Assembly: GCF_009469605.1 (NCBI RefSeq)
Contig: NZ_SSXU01000005.1
Location: forward strand, 203,857-267,856
Source of the DNA: Zoogloea sp. 1C4
Lineage (GTDB): Bacteria > Pseudomonadota > Gammaproteobacteria > Burkholderiales > Rhodocyclaceae
Length of the DNA: 64,000 nucleotides
Reading direction: 5' to 3'
The position numbers and the translations under genes are program-made. Shown here one piece after another: positions 1 to 8,061 of this stretch (position 1 is the stretch's first letter; every line of letters begins with the position of its first letter). Below the pieces are notes generated by a model. It was not told where the DNA came from, ran no database searches, and was given only the letters and a program-made list of their open reading frames with translations.

Positions 1-1320
1 CAGCGGGCGGTTGGAGACGCTGGCGAGCTTGAGCAGCTCGTCGATGAGGTCGCCCATCCGCAGGCTGGCCTTGCGCAGCCGGCTCACGTAGTTGCGGCCG
101 GCGTCGTCGAGGCGATCGCCGTAGTCTTCTTCCAGGGCGTGGGCGAAGCCGTTGATGGCCCGTAGCGGCGCGCGCAGGTCGTGGGAGATGGAGTAGCTGA
201 AGTTGAGGAGTTCGCGGTTGGTCTGTTCGAGCTCCTCGGTGCGAAGGCGCACGCGGTCTTCCAGGGTGGCGTTGAGCTCGGCCAGGGCCAGGCCTTCCTC
301 GTCGCGCCGGCGGGTGTCCCGGTGGAGCAGCAGGGCGAGGGCGCCGAGCAGCGTGAGCATCAGCCCGGCAGCGGCGAGGATGCGCCGGCGGTGTTCATGG
401 AAGCCGGCCAGCGCCCCGGCGATCGGGCGGCTGGTGCCCACCACCAGCGGACGGTCTGCCAGACGGCGGTAGGCCGTGATGCGTTCTTCGCTCTCGCCCT
501 GCAGGGGGCTGGTCACCACCATGCTGCGGGATGCCGGCTCGGGCCCGATGGCCGGCGAATCCGTGACGCTGCGGCCGACCAGCGCATCCACCTGGGGGTG
601 GCGGATCAGGGTGATCGCGCGGATCGCGTGGAGGATCAGGATGGTGTCGCCCTCGGCGAAGCGGATGTCCCGGTAGATGCCTTCGAAGTAGGCATGGCTG
701 ATCGCGGCGCCCACGGTGCCCACGTATTTGCCGCTGGGGTCGAAGACCTGGCGGGTGACCGGGGTGATCCATTTGCCGGTGTTGGCGCTGCGGGTCGGGC
801 TGCCGATGGTGATGCCTTCGTCGATGCGCAGGGGCAGGTTGCGCCGTTCGGGCGAGGCGGTGGCGGTCTCGCTGGCGGTCCGCCCGTCGTGGGACTGGGC
901 GGCGAGGCTGCCGTCTTCCCGTTCGACGAACAGGTTCTCGACTTCCGGCAGATTGGCCGCGCGTTCGCGCAGGAGGTTCTGGAGTTCGCGCTCGGCGAAG
1001 CTGTCGGCCCCGCTGCGGGTGGCGACGAGCCCGGCGATCTCGGTGACGGCGCTCTCGGCCTCGCCAAAGCTGCGGGCCACGTGCTCCTCGAAGACGCGGG
1101 TGAGGCTCTGGAGTTCGGATTCGGTCTGCTGGAGGGCGGCGCGGTGATCGAAGCGAATCAGCGAGACGGCGACGACGACGATCAGCGTGGCGAGCAGCCC
1201 GAAGGCCAGCCAGATGGCCGCGCGCAGCCGGCGCATCGGGCGGAACGTGCCCGGGGCGCCTTGGTCTGTCGGCAGGTACAGGTGCGACAGCAGGGATGAT
1301 GGCAGGCGGGCTCGGTCCAT
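1..1320 (-). CDS. Membrane sensor histidine kinase, C-terminus cut by window edge
   Basis: The first 440 residues of a sensor kinase are visible; the catalytic ATPase domain lies beyond base 1. A membrane segment at about residues 34-55 is followed by a roughly 250-residue periplasmic region, probably a double-Cache (PDC) ligand-binding domain, and a second membrane segment near residues 312-332. A short coiled linker leads to the HisKA H-box SISHDLRAPL with phosphoacceptor His380. The start ATG at 1320 is chosen because it precedes the first membrane segment directly and no nearer in-frame ATG exists upstream. It is divergent from htpG and its start lies close to the htpG promoter. No response regulator is visible, and the ligand cannot be told from sequence. 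Confidence 0.85.
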   Translation of the reverse strand, partial: MDRARLPSSLLSHLYLPTDQGAPGTFRPMRRLRAAIWLAFGLLATLIVVVAVSLIRFDHRAALQQTESELQSLTRVFEEHVARSFGEAESAVTEIAGLVATRSGADSFAERELQNLLRERAANLPEVENLFVEREDGSLAAQSHDGRTASETATASPERRNLPLRIDEGITIGSPTRSANTGKWITPVTRQVFDPSGKYVGTVGAAISHAYFEGIYRDIRFAEGDTILILHAIRAITLIRHPQVDALVGRSVTDSPAIGPEPASRSMVVTSPLQGESEERITAYRRLADRPLVVGTSRPIAGALAGFHEHRRRILAAAGLMLTLLGALALLLHRDTRRRDEEGLALAELNATLEDRVRLRTEELEQTNRELLNFSYSISHDLRAPLRAINGFAHALEEDYGDRLDDAGRNYVSRLRKASLRMGDLIDELLKLASVSNRPL

Positions 1321-1335
1321 CGACGGTGTGGGGGG

Positions 1336-1363
1336 CTTGAAAGCTGGAAGGCAGCACCCATAT
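1336..1363 (+). promoter_or_regulatory. Sigma-32 heat-shock promoter of htpG
   Basis: CTTGAAA at 1336-1342, a 14-base spacer, then CCCATAT at 1357-1363 match the sigma-32 consensus CTTGAAA-N(13-15)-CCCCATnT with one mismatch at the first C of the -10. Transcription would begin near 1370, about 28 bases before the htpG ATG. The -10 lies inside the palindrome CCCATATGGG. Confidence 0.85.
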
Positions 1364-1397
1364 GGGGAGCGTTAACGGTCCTTATGGAGCAAGCTTT

Positions 1398-3317
1398 ATG
1401 ACTGTCGAGCAAACGTCCGCGCAAACCTTGAACTTCCAGGCCGAGGTGAAGCAGCTGCTGCACCTCATGATCCATTCGCTGTATTCGAACCGCGAGATCT
1501 TCCTGCGGGAGCTGGTTTCGAATGCCTCTGATGCCTGTGACAAGCTGCGTTTCGAAGCCCTTGAGAACGGCGGGCTGTTCGAGGACGACGCCGAGCTGAA
1601 GATCCGCGTGGCCTACGACAAGGCCGCCCGCACCCTGACGATCGCCGACAACGGCATTGGCATGAGCCGCGACGAGGTGGTGACCAACCTGGGCACCATC
1701 GCCAAGTCCGGCACCAAGGAATTCTTCGGCAAGCTCACCGGCGACCAGAAGAAGGACGCCCACCTGATCGGCCAGTTCGGCGTGGGCTTCTACTCGGCCT
1801 TCATCGTGGCCGACAAGGTGACGGTGCGCACCCGCCGCGCCGGCCTGGCTGCCGCCGACGGCGTGCAGTGGGAATGCTCGATGACCGGCGACACCGCCGG
1901 CGAATACACCGTCGAGCCGATCGAGAAGGCCGGCCGCGGCACAGAGATCACCCTGCACCTGCGTGAAGACCAGGACGACCTGCTGTCGTCGTGGAAGCTC
2001 CGCTCGATCATCCAGAAGTACTCCGACCACATCCTTCAGCCCATCGTGATGAAGAAGGAGCAGTGGGACGAGGAGAAGAAGGAGCAGGTTGTCACCGACG
2101 AGGACGAGACCGTCAACAAGGCCAACGCCCTGTGGGCGCGGTCGAAGTCGGACATCACCGACGAGGAATACACCGAGTTCTACAAGCACGTCGGCCACGA
2201 CTACGAAGAGCCGCTGGCCTGGACCCACTCGAAGGTGGAAGGCCGCCACGAGTACACCCAGCTGCTCTACGTGCCCGGCCACGCGCCCTTCGACATGTGG
2301 GACCGCCAGGCCCGCCACGGTGTGAAGCTGTATGTGCGCCGCGTGTTCATCATGGACGACGCCGAGAAGCTGATGCCGCTGTACCTGCGCTTCGTGCGCG
2401 GGGTGGTGGATTCCAACGACCTGCCGCTCAACGTGTCCCGCGAGATCCTCCAGGAATCCAAGGACATCGACACCCTGCGCGCCGGCTGCACGAAGAAGGT
2501 GCTGGGCCTGCTCGAAGATCTCGCCGAGAACCAGAAGGACAAGTACGTCACCTTCTGGAAGGAGTTCGGCAAGGTGCTGAAGGAAGGCGTCGGCGAGGAT
2601 CACTCCAACAAGGAAAAGATCGCCGGCCTGCTGCGTTTTGCGTCCACCCATGCCGACACCGCCGAGGAAACCGTGTCGCTGGCCGACTACATCGGCCGCA
2701 TGAAGGAAGGCCAGGACAAGATCTACTTCGTCACTGCCGACAGCTTCAACGCCGCGAAGAACAGCCCGCACCTCGAGATCTTCCGCAAGAAGGGCATCGA
2801 GGTGCTGCTGCTGTCCGACCGCGTGGATGAGTGGGTGGTGGGTAACCTCACCGAGTTCGACGGCAAGCAGCTGGCCTCCGTGGCCAAGGGCGGGCTGGAT
2901 CTGGGCAAGCTGGAAGACGAAGCCGAGAAGGCCGCCGTCGAAAAGGAAACCGGAGAGCTGAAGGATCTCCTCGACAAGATGAAGACCACCCTCGGCGACA
3001 AGGTGAAGGAAGTCCGCGTCACTCATCGCCTGACCGATTCGCCCGCCTGCCTGGTGGCCGACGAGCACGACATGGGGATGAACCTGGCGCGCCTGATGAA
3101 GGCCGCCGGCCAGACCATGCCGATCTCCAAGCCGATCCTCGAGATCAACCCGGCTCACCCGGTGGTGCTGCGCCTCAAGTACGAGGACAAGCAGTTCGAC
3201 GACTGGGCGGCGGTGCTCTTCGATCAGGCCCTGCTGGCCGAAGGCGGCACGCTGGATGACCCGGCGAGCTTCGTGAAGCGCATCAACCAGCTGATGCTGG
3301 CGATGAACGGGAACTGA
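1398..3317 (+). CDS. htpG: Chaperone protein HtpG (Hsp90)
   Basis: Cytosolic ATP-dependent Hsp90 chaperone, 639 residues, full length for the family. The N-terminal GHKL ATPase region contains the conserved [20 protein letters not shown] segment, DNGIGM and [11 protein letters not shown]; the middle domain has the [15 protein letters not shown] signature. An in-frame ATG at 1362 lies inside the heat-shock -10 element, so the start is set at 1398, which has GGAG about 8 bases upstream and gives the usual N-terminus. The gene is monocistronic, between the divergent kinase and a terminator just after its stop. Heat-shock control is expected from the promoter. Confidence 0.98.
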   Translation: MTVEQTSAQTLNFQAEVKQLLHLMIHSLYSNREIFLRELVSNASDACDKLRFEALENGGLFEDDAELKIRVAYDKAARTLTIADNGIGMSRDEVVTNLGTIAKSGTKEFFGKLTGDQKKDAHLIGQFGVGFYSAFIVADKVTVRTRRAGLAAADGVQWECSMTGDTAGEYTVEPIEKAGRGTEITLHLREDQDDLLSSWKLRSIIQKYSDHILQPIVMKKEQWDEEKKEQVVTDEDETVNKANALWARSKSDITDEEYTEFYKHVGHDYEEPLAWTHSKVEGRHEYTQLLYVPGHAPFDMWDRQARHGVKLYVRRVFIMDDAEKLMPLYLRFVRGVVDSNDLPLNVSREILQESKDIDTLRAGCTKKVLGLLEDLAENQKDKYVTFWKEFGKVLKEGVGEDHSNKEKIAGLLRFASTHADTAEETVSLADYIGRMKEGQDKIYFVTADSFNAAKNSPHLEIFRKKGIEVLLLSDRVDEWVVGNLTEFDGKQLASVAKGGLDLGKLEDEAEKAAVEKETGELKDLLDKMKTTLGDKVKEVRVTHRLTDSPACLVADEHDMGMNLARLMKAAGQTMPISKPILEINPAHPVVLRLKYEDKQFDDWAAVLFDQALLAEGGTLDDPASFVKRINQLMLAMNGN

Positions 3318-3365
3318 CGATCTGCCACGCCGGGGTTTCAGGCCGCGGCTGGCGCGGTCTCGAGC

Positions 3366-3400
3366 GGGGGCGCATACCGTTGGGTGTGCGCCCCCGTTTT
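3366..3400 (+). terminator. Rho-independent terminator after htpG
   Basis: GGGGGCGCA at 3366-3374 pairs with TGCGCCCCC at 3387-3395, and partial pairing continues inward. GTTTT follows. It lies between the convergent stops of htpG and the secreted protein gene. Confidence 0.8.
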
Positions 3401-3960
3401 CATTCCTGGTAGATCTGGTAGGCGTTGGGGCGCTTGTTGGCCCGCAGCGTGCCGGTGGCCGGGTCGTACATCGAGGGCAGCTTCTTGGGCATCATCGAAC
3501 GGGTGGCCGAGCGGTTGACGTAGCCGTCGCTCGCCGCGTTGAGGGTATTTGTGCGGGCGTTGTAGGCCGTCTTGGGCTTGGCGATGGTGCGCGGCGAGAT
3601 GCGTCCGGAGAGGCTGCGGTTGCAGTCGCCGTAGATGTCACCGCTGGAGCCCTTTTGGGTGCGAGGGTCGTTGAAGACCTGGATCTTGCCAGAGGCGTCC
3701 TGGCGGGTCGTGCCGATGCCCTGAGTCTGCTCCCGCAGCGCGCAGATCGTCGAGCTGGGCGGCCTGACCTCGGTGGCCCGGCGGGTGTCCTTGTAGGCGG
3801 AGTGCGCGCCACCGAAGGGGACGGTCTTGTTCATCCTCCCGAGTTGCTGCGAGCGGCTCGAGGCGCTCGCCTGGGGCGCGGTGCCCAGCGCGGCCGCAGG
3901 AGGTGCGGAGAACAGGACGGGACAAGCCAGGGCAAGGAATAGCAGGGCGGATTTCTTCAC
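3400..3960 (-). CDS. Hypothetical secreted protein with N-terminal signal peptide
   Basis: A 186-residue protein I do not recognise. The GTG start at 3960 has AGAGG 9 bases upstream and gives a classic signal peptide, with KK at positions 2-3 and a hydrophobic stretch ending in the Ala-rich PPAAA cleavage region near residue 25. An upstream ATG at 4065 would add 35 residues and spoil the signal, so it was rejected. The mature part is basic and rich in Ser, Thr, Asn and Arg, with two cysteines (SSTICAL and YGDCNR) that could form a disulfide. No enzymatic motif or repeat is seen. It is divergent from the diiron-type gene at 4130. Confidence 0.65.
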   Translation of the reverse strand: MKKSALLFLALACPVLFSAPPAAALGTAPQASASSRSQQLGRMNKTVPFGGAHSAYKDTRRATEVRPPSSTICALREQTQGIGTTRQDASGKIQVFNDPRTQKGSSGDIYGDCNRSLSGRISPRTIAKPKTAYNARTNTLNAASDGYVNRSATRSMMPKKLPSMYDPATGTLRANKRPNAYQIYQE

Positions 3961-4035
3961 AGGCGGGGGCCTCTTTGCTGCAGGGCAAAAATGGGCAACA
4001 TACTCCAAAACGCGCAAGGCTGACGAGGACATAGT

Positions 4036-4049
4036 TTGATAATCGTCAA
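4036..4049 (+). promoter_or_regulatory. FNR/ANR-like binding site
   Basis: TTGATAATCGTCAA matches the FNR-family consensus TTGAT-N4-ATCAA with one mismatch (G for A). Its centre at 4042.5 would be at -41.5 for transcription starting near 4084, and GATATG at 4072-4077 sits where a -10 would be. This fits a class II activated promoter for the gene starting at 4130. It also lies upstream of the divergent secreted protein gene. Confidence 0.55.
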
Positions 4050-4129
4050 TGTAAATCACTGTCACCTTTTCGATATGTCATTTTGTCGGATAAAGTGTCG
4101 GTCCCACCGATATTGCAGAATTCCACAAC

Positions 4130-4900
4130 ATGGCTGTCGAACTCTTCAACAATGGCACGCATGCCTGTCTGGCCTTTTATGACCTGGTGGACGAGGAGGC
4201 CGACCACGCCGTCCAGTGCAATCAGTTCCTCATTGTCGACGGCCAGCATGGCGCCCTGATCGACCCGGGCGGCAACATGACCTACACCGGTCTGCTGATG
4301 TCGATGCAGCGCTTCTTCCCGTCCCGCGGGCTGGACTTCATCTTCGCCACCCACGCTGATCCGGACATCATCGCGTCCCTCAACAAGTGGATGGTCGCCA
4401 CCCACTGCAAGGTGATGATCTCCCGCCTGTGGACGCGCTTCGTGCCCCACTTCACCACCGGCAAGGATTACACCGCCCGGATCATCGGCATCCCCGACGA
4501 AGGCATGAACATCGTGCTCGGCAACAACACCATCAAGGCGGTGCCGGCGCACTTCATGCACTCGGAAGGCAACTTCCAGTTCTATGACCCGGTCTCGAAG
4601 ATTTTGTTCACCGGCGACATGGGCGCGTCCCTCGTGGATCACGACCAGGCCTCCAAGCCGGTCACCAACTTCGACGAGCACATCGCCACGATGATCGGCT
4701 TTCACCGTCGCTACATGATCTCCAACAAGATCTGCCGCTTCTGGGTGAACATGGTGCGTCAGATGGATGTGGAGATGATCGTGCCTCAGCACGGCTGCCG
4801 TTTCGAGGGCAAGGCTATGGTCAATCGCTTCCTCGACTGGATCGAGCAGCTGCCCTGCGGCGTCGATCTGCTGACCCAGGATTTCTACCGGGTGCCGTAA
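4130..4900 (+). CDS. Metallo-beta-lactamase-fold diiron protein, flavodiiron/ODP-like
   Basis: A 256-residue single-domain protein resembling the metallo-beta-lactamase domain of flavodiiron proteins and the stand-alone oxygen-binding diiron proteins (ODP). Likely metal ligands are His75, Asp77 and Asp79 in THADPDI, His141 or His144 in PAHFMHSEG, Asp163 in FTGDMG and His221 in PQHGC. Flavodiiron enzymes have HxExDH at the first site; here Glu is Asp and the last His is Ile80. There is no flavodoxin domain. The FNR-like box 80 bases upstream suggests induction at low oxygen. Oxygen or NO sensing or reduction is an inference; an ordinary hydrolase is less likely from the motif pattern. Confidence 0.75.
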   Translation: MAVELFNNGTHACLAFYDLVDEEADHAVQCNQFLIVDGQHGALIDPGGNMTYTGLLMSMQRFFPSRGLDFIFATHADPDIIASLNKWMVATHCKVMISRLWTRFVPHFTTGKDYTARIIGIPDEGMNIVLGNNTIKAVPAHFMHSEGNFQFYDPVSKILFTGDMGASLVDHDQASKPVTNFDEHIATMIGFHRRYMISNKICRFWVNMVRQMDVEMIVPQHGCRFEGKAMVNRFLDWIEQLPCGVDLLTQDFYRVP

Positions 4901-4930
4901 GCGGCGGCGTTGTCCGGCGATGGGTGAAAC

Positions 4931-4959
4931 GAGGCGGGCTCCGGCCCGCCTCAGTTTTT
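4931..4959. terminator. Bidirectional terminator
   Basis: GAGGCGGGC (4931-4939), loop TCCG, GCCCGCCTC (4944-4952), then AGTTTTT. It serves the plus-strand diiron gene. The stem also contains the stop codon of the convergent VWA gene (4951-4953). Confidence 0.85.
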
Positions 4960-6129
4960 GCGGGACAGCTGGCTGATGGCGCGGGTGAGGCCGTCGAGGG
5001 TCAGCGGGAACATCCGCTCGGCGAGGATCTGCCGGATGATCCCGATGGACTGCCGGTAATCCCACATCCGCTCGGGTTCGGGGTTGAGCCACGCGACGGC
5101 CGGATAGGCCTCGGCCAGGCGGCGCAGCCACACCGCGCCGGCCTCGGTGTTGCTGTACTCGATGGAGCCATTGGGCTGGAGGATCTCGTAGGGGCTCATG
5201 GTCGCGTCGCCCACGAAGATCAGCTTGTAGTCGGGCCCGTACTTGTGGATCACGTCGAGCGTGGGTGTGCGCTCGGAGTGGCGGCGGTAGCTGTCGCGCC
5301 ACACGTGGTCGTACACGCAGTTGTGGAAGTAGAAGTACTCCAGGTGCTTGAACTCGGCCCGGCAGGCCGAGAACAGCTCCTCGCAAACCTTCACGTACGG
5401 GTCCATCGAGCCGCCCACGTCGAAGAAGATCAGCACCTTCACCGCATTGTGGCGCTCGGGGCGCATCAGCAGATCGAGGTAGCCCGCGTTGCGGGCGGTG
5501 GCGGCGATGGTGCCGTCCAGATCCAGCTCGTCCGGCGCGCCCAGGCGGGCGAAGCTGCGCAGGCGGCGCAGGGCGACCTTGATGTTGCGCGTGCCGAGCT
5601 CGACGGTGTCGTCCAGGTTGCGATACTCGCGCTGGTCCCACACCTTGACCGCGGTGCGGTTGCCGGCGGATTCGCCGCCCACGCGGATGCCTTCCGGGTT
5701 GTAGCCGCTGTTGCCGAAGGGCGAGGTGCCGCCGGTGCCGACCCACTTGCTGCCGCCCTGGTGGCGGCCTTTCTGCTCGGCGAGGCGCTTCTTGAACTCC
5801 TCCATCAGCTTGTCCCAGCCGAGGGCTTCCAGCTTGGCCTTCTCCTCGGGCGTGAGGTGCTTCTGCATCATCGCCTTCAGCCATTCCTCGGGCAGATCGA
5901 CTTCCAGCCCGGGCACCGATTCGACGCCCTTGAAGTATTCGCCGAAGGCCTGATCGAAGCGGTCGAACTGGGATTCGTCCTTGATCAGCGTGGCGCGAGA
6001 CAGGAAGTAGAAGTCGTCCAGGCTGTGGTTGCCCAGCCCGGCCTGCAGGGCTTCGAGCAGGGTCAGGAATTCCTTGGTGGACACCGGCAGCTTGCGGGCC
6101 TTGAGGTGCAGGAAGAAGTCGATGAGCAT
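4951..6129 (-). CDS. VWA domain protein, CoxE-like
   Basis: A 392-residue cytosolic protein of the CoxE-like von Willebrand factor A family. An N-terminal helical region (about 1-200) with charged linkers precedes the VWA domain, whose MIDAS-like motif is DVGGSMD starting at Asp237; the canonical DxSxS is altered at the third position (Ser to Gly). The gene follows the MoxR-type ATPase by 19 bases, so the two form an operon. MoxR/VWA pairs generally act as ATPase-driven chaperones that assemble or activate metal enzymes or complexes; the client here is unknown. No signal peptide or membrane segment is seen. Confidence 0.88.
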   Translation of the reverse strand: MLIDFFLHLKARKLPVSTKEFLTLLEALQAGLGNHSLDDFYFLSRATLIKDESQFDRFDQAFGEYFKGVESVPGLEVDLPEEWLKAMMQKHLTPEEKAKLEALGWDKLMEEFKKRLAEQKGRHQGGSKWVGTGGTSPFGNSGYNPEGIRVGGESAGNRTAVKVWDQREYRNLDDTVELGTRNIKVALRRLRSFARLGAPDELDLDGTIAATARNAGYLDLLMRPERHNAVKVLIFFDVGGSMDPYVKVCEELFSACRAEFKHLEYFYFHNCVYDHVWRDSYRRHSERTPTLDVIHKYGPDYKLIFVGDATMSPYEILQPNGSIEYSNTEAGAVWLRRLAEAYPAVAWLNPEPERMWDYRQSIGIIRQILAERMFPLTLDGLTRAISQLSRKN

Positions 6130-6148
6130 CGCGGCGCTCCGGTGGCGG

Positions 6149-6991
6149 TCAGCGGTTGCGCTGGGCCATGAACACCAGGCGCTCGAAGAGGTGCATGTCC
6201 TGCTCGTTCTTGAGCAGTGCGCCGTGGAGCGGCGGGATGATGGCCTTCTGATCGGGCGAGCGCAGGGCTTCGGGCGGGATGTCCTCGGACACCAGCAGCT
6301 TGAGCCAGTCGATGAGCTCGGACGTGGAGGGTTTCTTCTTCAGCCCCGGCACGTCGCGCAGGCCGAAGAAGACTTCCAGCGCTTCCTTCAGCAGCGACTG
6401 CTTGATGCCCGGAAAGTGCACGTCGACGATCTTGTGCATGGTGTCCCGGTCGGGGAACTTGATGTAGTGGAAGAAGCACCGGCGCAGGAAGGCGTCGGGC
6501 AGCTCCTTCTCGTTGTTGGAGGTGATGAAGACGATGGGGCGGTGCCTGGCCTTCACCAGCTCACGGGTTTCGTACACAAAGAACTCCATGCGGTCGAGTT
6601 CGCGCAGGAGATCGTTGGGGAACTCGATGTCGGCCTTGTCGATCTCGTCGATCAGCACCACGCAGGGCGCGTCGGCGTCAAAGGCCTGCCACAGGGTGCC
6701 CTTGACGATGTAGTTGCCGATGTCCTTCACCCGGTCGTCGCCGAGTTGGGAGTCCCTCAGGCGCGACACGGCGTCGTATTCGTAGAGCCCTTGCTGGGCC
6801 TTGGTGGTGGATTTGATGTGCCACTGCAAAAGCGGCATGCCCAGGGCGGCGGCCACTTCTTCGGCGAGCATGGTCTTGCCGGTGCCCGGTTCGCCCTTGA
6901 TGAGGAGCGGCCGCTGCAGCCGGATCGCGGCATTGACGGCCAGCATCAGGTCGGGCGTGGCGACGTAGTTCTCGGAGCCTTCGAAACGCAT
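6149..6991 (-). CDS. MoxR-family AAA+ ATPase
   Basis: A 280-residue AAA+ ATPase. Walker A GEPGTGKT is at residues 33-40, Walker B VVLIDEID at 111-118, sensor-1 at FITSNNEKELPDAFLRR. Length and motif order fit the MoxR family. It is the upstream partner of the VWA gene (19-base gap) and lies 46 bases downstream of the HDAC-like gene on the same strand, with its own candidate -10 in that gap. It is expected to remodel a target protein together with the VWA protein; the target is not visible in the sequence. Confidence 0.93.
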   Translation of the reverse strand: MRFEGSENYVATPDLMLAVNAAIRLQRPLLIKGEPGTGKTMLAEEVAAALGMPLLQWHIKSTTKAQQGLYEYDAVSRLRDSQLGDDRVKDIGNYIVKGTLWQAFDADAPCVVLIDEIDKADIEFPNDLLRELDRMEFFVYETRELVKARHRPIVFITSNNEKELPDAFLRRCFFHYIKFPDRDTMHKIVDVHFPGIKQSLLKEALEVFFGLRDVPGLKKKPSTSELIDWLKLLVSEDIPPEALRSPDQKAIIPPLHGALLKNEQDMHLFERLVFMAQRNR

Positions 6992-7021
6992 GGGGGATTC
7001 CTCTCGGGGGCGGGGGTGACG

Positions 7022-7042
7022 TTGACGTTTGCGTCAATTATA
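7022..7042 (-). promoter_or_regulatory. Candidate promoter and operator of the moxR-VWA operon
   Basis: On the minus strand a perfect TATAAT (7042-7037) lies about 45 bases before the moxR ATG at 6991 and overlaps the stop codon of the upstream gene. Just downstream is the perfect inverted repeat TTGACG-TTTG-CGTCAA (7022-7037), which would cover the transcription start. The -35 region is poor. Binding by a repressor or MerR-type regulator is an inference. Confidence 0.5.
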
Positions 7043-7949
7043 GCGGCGGCGCGGCGGCGAAAATCCGGCGGGCGGTGTCGATGGTGGTGGCGTGGATGGC
7101 CACGGTGTCGTCGATCTGCCGAGCGTAGCCGCCGGCCATGGCGATGGCGACGGGCAGGCTGCGCCGCCGGCATTCGCCGAGCACGCGCTCGTCCCGCGCG
7201 GCGAGACCGGCCTTGGTGAGCTTGAGGCGGCCGAGGCGGTCGTCTTCAAACGGATCGGCGCCGGCGAGGTAGATCACCAGATCGGGCTGGTGGCGGAAGA
7301 CCAGTGCTAACGCGTCGTCGAGGGCCGCGAGGTAGGCCGCGTCGCTGGTGCCGTCGGGCAGCTCCACGTCCAGATCGCTGGTTTCCTTGTCGAAGGGAAA
7401 GTTGCGCGCGCCGTGGATGCTGAAGGTGAAGCAGTCGGCCCGGTTGGCGAGGATGGACGCAGTGCCGTTGCCCTGATGCACGTCGCAGTCGACGATCGCC
7501 ACGCGCGCTACGCGGCCTTCGGCACGCATCGCGAGGGCCGCGACGGCGGCGTCGTTGAACACGCAGAAGCCTTCGCCCCGGTCGCGGAAGGCGTGGTGGG
7601 TGCCGCCAGCGAGGTTGGCGGCCCAGCCTTCGGCCAGCGCGGCGCGGCAGGCTGCGAGGGTGGCGCCCGCCGAGCGCCGCGAGCGCTCGACCATCGCCTC
7701 GGACCACGGGAAGCCAATCCGCCGGACTTCGTCGTGGCCGAGCGTGCCGCGCACCACGCGCTGCACGTAGCCGGCGTCGTGGGCGCGCAGGAGTTCGGTG
7801 TCGCTGGCGGCGTCGGGCACCCGGAAGTCGTCGGCGGCAAAGTGGCCAGAGGCCAGCAGGCGTTCCCGCAGGCGGCTGTACTTTTCCATCGGAAAGCGGT
7901 GGCCCGGCGGCAGAGGCAGCACGAAGTGGTCGGCGTAAAAGAGTTTCAT
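7038..7949 (-). CDS. Histone deacetylase / acetylpolyamine amidohydrolase family protein
   Basis: A 303-residue zinc hydrolase of the arginase/deacetylase fold. The catalytic His pair His118-His119 is in GGTHHAF. The DCDVHQGNG motif carries zinc ligands Asp156 and His158, a third ligand is Asp232 in AGADPF, and GGY near the C-terminus provides the transition-state Tyr. Bacterial members deacetylate small molecules or acetyl-lysine; the substrate cannot be assigned. It is divergent from the M20 hydrolase and upstream of moxR. The ATG at 7949 gives the typical N-terminus. Confidence 0.9.
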   Translation of the reverse strand: MKLFYADHFVLPLPPGHRFPMEKYSRLRERLLASGHFAADDFRVPDAASDTELLRAHDAGYVQRVVRGTLGHDEVRRIGFPWSEAMVERSRRSAGATLAACRAALAEGWAANLAGGTHHAFRDRGEGFCVFNDAAVAALAMRAEGRVARVAIVDCDVHQGNGTASILANRADCFTFSIHGARNFPFDKETSDLDVELPDGTSDAAYLAALDDALALVFRHQPDLVIYLAGADPFEDDRLGRLKLTKAGLAARDERVLGECRRRSLPVAIAMAGGYARQIDDTVAIHATTIDTARRIFAAAPPL

Positions 7950-8061
7950 TGTGGATCGTCAGCGCAATTGTGGTTTGGCGCGGTGGGGCGAAAGCGGCGC
8001 CGCTGCTATTATTTCGCGATTCCGGCCGCAGGGCCGATTCTCGACGCATCGGGGACGCCTC

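Noticed and set aside
1362-1397. Earlier ATG for htpG at 1362
   Set aside because: It falls inside the -10 of the heat-shock promoter and would not be transcribed as a codon.
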